Shown here in pieces: positions 62,770 through 64,000 of a stretch of DNA of 64,000 nucleotides. Source of the stretch: Natronohydrobacter sp. (lineage in GTDB: Bacteria; Pseudomonadota; Alphaproteobacteria; Rhodobacterales; Rhodobacteraceae); the NCBI GenBank assembly GCA_030603695.1, contig JAUVXF010000016.1:1-64000 (forward strand), given 5' to 3'. The notes under the pieces are model-generated. The model did no database searches, was not told where the DNA came from, and worked only from the letters and a program-made list of their open reading frames with translations. Positions within the stretch are counted from its first letter, which is position 1. Each line of letters opens with the position of its first letter. The translations under genes were made by a program, and so were the position numbers.

Positions 62770-62869
62770 ACACTCTCCTGCATTTCATTTTGCCAATGCG
62801 CTACACTTAGGCGCTTTGGCAGGTTATATGCCTGCTAAATAGTCACGCCAGAGGCAAGAGAAAAGTCCT
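62770..62869. promoter_or_regulatory. Divergent promoter region of the FDH accessory cluster
   Basis: These 100 bases separate the lipoate-ligase-like gene (minus) and the ferredoxin-domain gene (plus). They are somewhat AT-richer than the genes and must hold both promoters; no operator was identified. Confidence 0.4.
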
Positions 62870-64000
62870 ATGCCCCAGCCAAACACAACCCGTCTTATCT
62901 GCACCTGCGAAGCAACCATGGCCCCTGATGCTGCCAGTCTTGGGGGGCAAGACCGCGCGGCCAGCCAGCTATGCCGCGCGCAACTGGATCATTTTCGTGC
63001 TGCTTTGGGTGAATTTGCCGATATAACCGTCGCTTGCACGCAAGAAGCGCCGCTATTTGCCGAAGTTGCGGAAGATATGGGCTTTGAGGGGCGGTTGCGC
63101 TTTGCCAATATCCGCGAAACGGCGGGCTGGTCGCAAGAGGGCGCAAAGGCTGGCCCGAAAATGGCGGCGCTCTTGGCCATGGCAGAAACCGAGGCCACGC
63201 CCTTCGAGGTGGTCAGTCTGGAAAGCAACGGCGTGGCGCTGGTTCTGGGCCGCGATCAGGTGGCGGTGGAGGCGGCTGCAACCCTGTCGGAAACACTCGA
63301 CATTACGGTTCTTTTGCAGCCCGGTGCGGATGTCACCCCGCCCCGCCAGACAACATGGCCCGTGCTGCAAGGGCGCATTCGGCGCGTGGCAGGGCATTTG
63401 GGCGCGTTTGAGCTGGTGGTGGATGATTACGCCAGCCCCGCCCCATCCTCGCGCACAAGGCTGGAATTTGACGGCGCGCGTGATGGCGCGGTGTCGCGCT
63501 GCGATCTGGTGATAGACCTGACAGGCGGGCAGGCGCTGTTTGATGCCACGCGCCCCGGCTATTTCCGTGCCGATCCGCGCGATAAGGTGGCCGTGGCAAA
63601 GCTGGTGGCACAGGCCGGGCAGATGGTGGGCACATTCGACAAGCCCCGTTTCATAGATTTCACGCCAGAGCTATGCGCCCATTCGCGCAACACGCTGACA
63701 GGCTGCACGCGCTGTCTGAACCTGTGCCCCACAGGGGCCATCACCTCTGCGGGCGATACTGTCGCGATTGATCCCAATATCTGCGCGGGCTGTGGCCAAT
63801 GCGCGGCTGCCTGCCCCACGGGGGCTGCCGCCTATGCGTTGCCTGTGGCAACCAATATTGCCGCGCGGTTGCGGGTGGGGCTGGCGGCATGGTTTGCGGC
63901 TGGCGGGCGCACAGCACCTGTTATCCTGTTTCATGATGAAAGCCACGGCGCGGCCCTGATAGATGCCAGCGCACGGTTTGGGCGCGGCTTGCCCGCGCAT
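62870..64000 (+). CDS. 4Fe-4S ferredoxin-domain protein, 3' end beyond the window
   Basis: Open from ATG 62870 to the window edge: 377 codons with no stop, so it is partial. The N-terminal region (MPQPNTTRLICTCEATMAPD) contains a CxC and a NAD-type rhodanese-free alpha/beta domain. Around residues 268-325 two clusters occur: CAHSRNTLTGCTRCLNLCPTGAI and CAGCGQCAAACPTGAA, the standard pair of [4Fe-4S] sites (with an additional upstream Cys). It is divergent from the FDH accessory genes and probably part of the same system as an electron carrier or maturation factor. The far C-terminus cannot be seen. Confidence 0.83.
   Translation, partial: MPQPNTTRLICTCEATMAPDAASLGGQDRAASQLCRAQLDHFRAALGEFADITVACTQEAPLFAEVAEDMGFEGRLRFANIRETAGWSQEGAKAGPKMAALLAMAETEATPFEVVSLESNGVALVLGRDQVAVEAAATLSETLDITVLLQPGADVTPPRQTTWPVLQGRIRRVAGHLGAFELVVDDYASPAPSSRTRLEFDGARDGAVSRCDLVIDLTGGQALFDATRPGYFRADPRDKVAVAKLVAQAGQMVGTFDKPRFIDFTPELCAHSRNTLTGCTRCLNLCPTGAITSAGDTVAIDPNICAGCGQCAAACPTGAAAYALPVATNIAARLRVGLAAWFAAGGRTAPVILFHDESHGAALIDASARFGRGLPAH

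Overview
The window looks like chromosomal DNA of an alphaproteobacterium of the Rhodobacterales (Rhodobacteraceae). GC content is high. The gene content fits: a pha polyhydroxybutyrate locus with PhaR-type operators, the block trpG-trpD-trpC-moaC-moeA-lexA with an alphaproteobacterial GTTC-N7-GTTC LexA box, glnB-glnA, and a membrane formate dehydrogenase with its accessory genes. The genus cannot be fixed from the sequence. There are no rRNA genes and no CRISPR array. The only recognisable mobile gene is one IS110-family transposase.

Layout. 1-3166: tail of a possible upstream gene, then four small exported or lipoprotein genes of unknown function, the last OmpA-like. 3468-5943: VOC ring-cleaving dioxygenase and an ScfR-type regulator. 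6068-7233: lower-GC pair of a STAS-like protein and a STAS-HATPase. 7294-8949: EttA. 9125-17491: polar amino-acid-type ABC transporter followed by two glutamine-synthetase-like ligases, a class I amidotransferase and an FAD amine oxidase, a Puu-like gamma-glutamyl amine pathway. 17530-22001: PHB locus (phaR, phaP, phaC, and divergent phaZ). 22425-27275: pmbA, a CysQ-like phosphatase, waaA and lpxK. 27370-28500: IS110 element with a structured non-coding end. 28830-33835: gabD, a diguanylate cyclase and mgtE. 33904-36968: pheS, glnA and glnB. 37153-41028: nnrED, a Hint-domain protein, two convergent tRNA-Leu genes and a YibQ-like deacetylase. 41180-46024: trpGDC-moaC-moeA-lexA. 47358-51119: sulfate ABC transporter (cysA-sbp-cysT-cysW) behind a leader with alternative hairpins. 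51116-53646: WD40-cytochrome c fusion, a 51-residue protein and mrp. 53729-64000: formate dehydrogenase (fdhIBA, fdhX, TorD-like chaperone) and a conserved, little-described accessory cluster (DUF3306, DUF3305, DUF6352, DUF6505, lipoate-ligase-like), with a divergent ferredoxin-domain protein that runs off the window.

How the parts connect. Imported amines or amino acids could be gamma-glutamylated and oxidised by the 12-17 kb genes, and GabD could take a succinate-semialdehyde product to succinate. GlnB and GlnA handle ammonium. The PHB genes store surplus carbon. The sulfate importer feeds cysteine synthesis, and hence Fe-S and molybdopterin chemistry; moaC, moeA, mrp and the FDH accessory genes all bear on the molybdenum and iron-sulfur formate dehydrogenase.

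Most unusual observations: (1) a roughly 300-bp intergenic repeat present four times, whose core is inverted relative to its ends in two of the copies; (2) the FDH accessory cluster with a lipoate-ligase-fold protein; (3) the STAS/HATPase pair; (4) mutually exclusive hairpins over the cysA ribosome-binding site; (5) a candidate bridge RNA beside the IS110 transposase.
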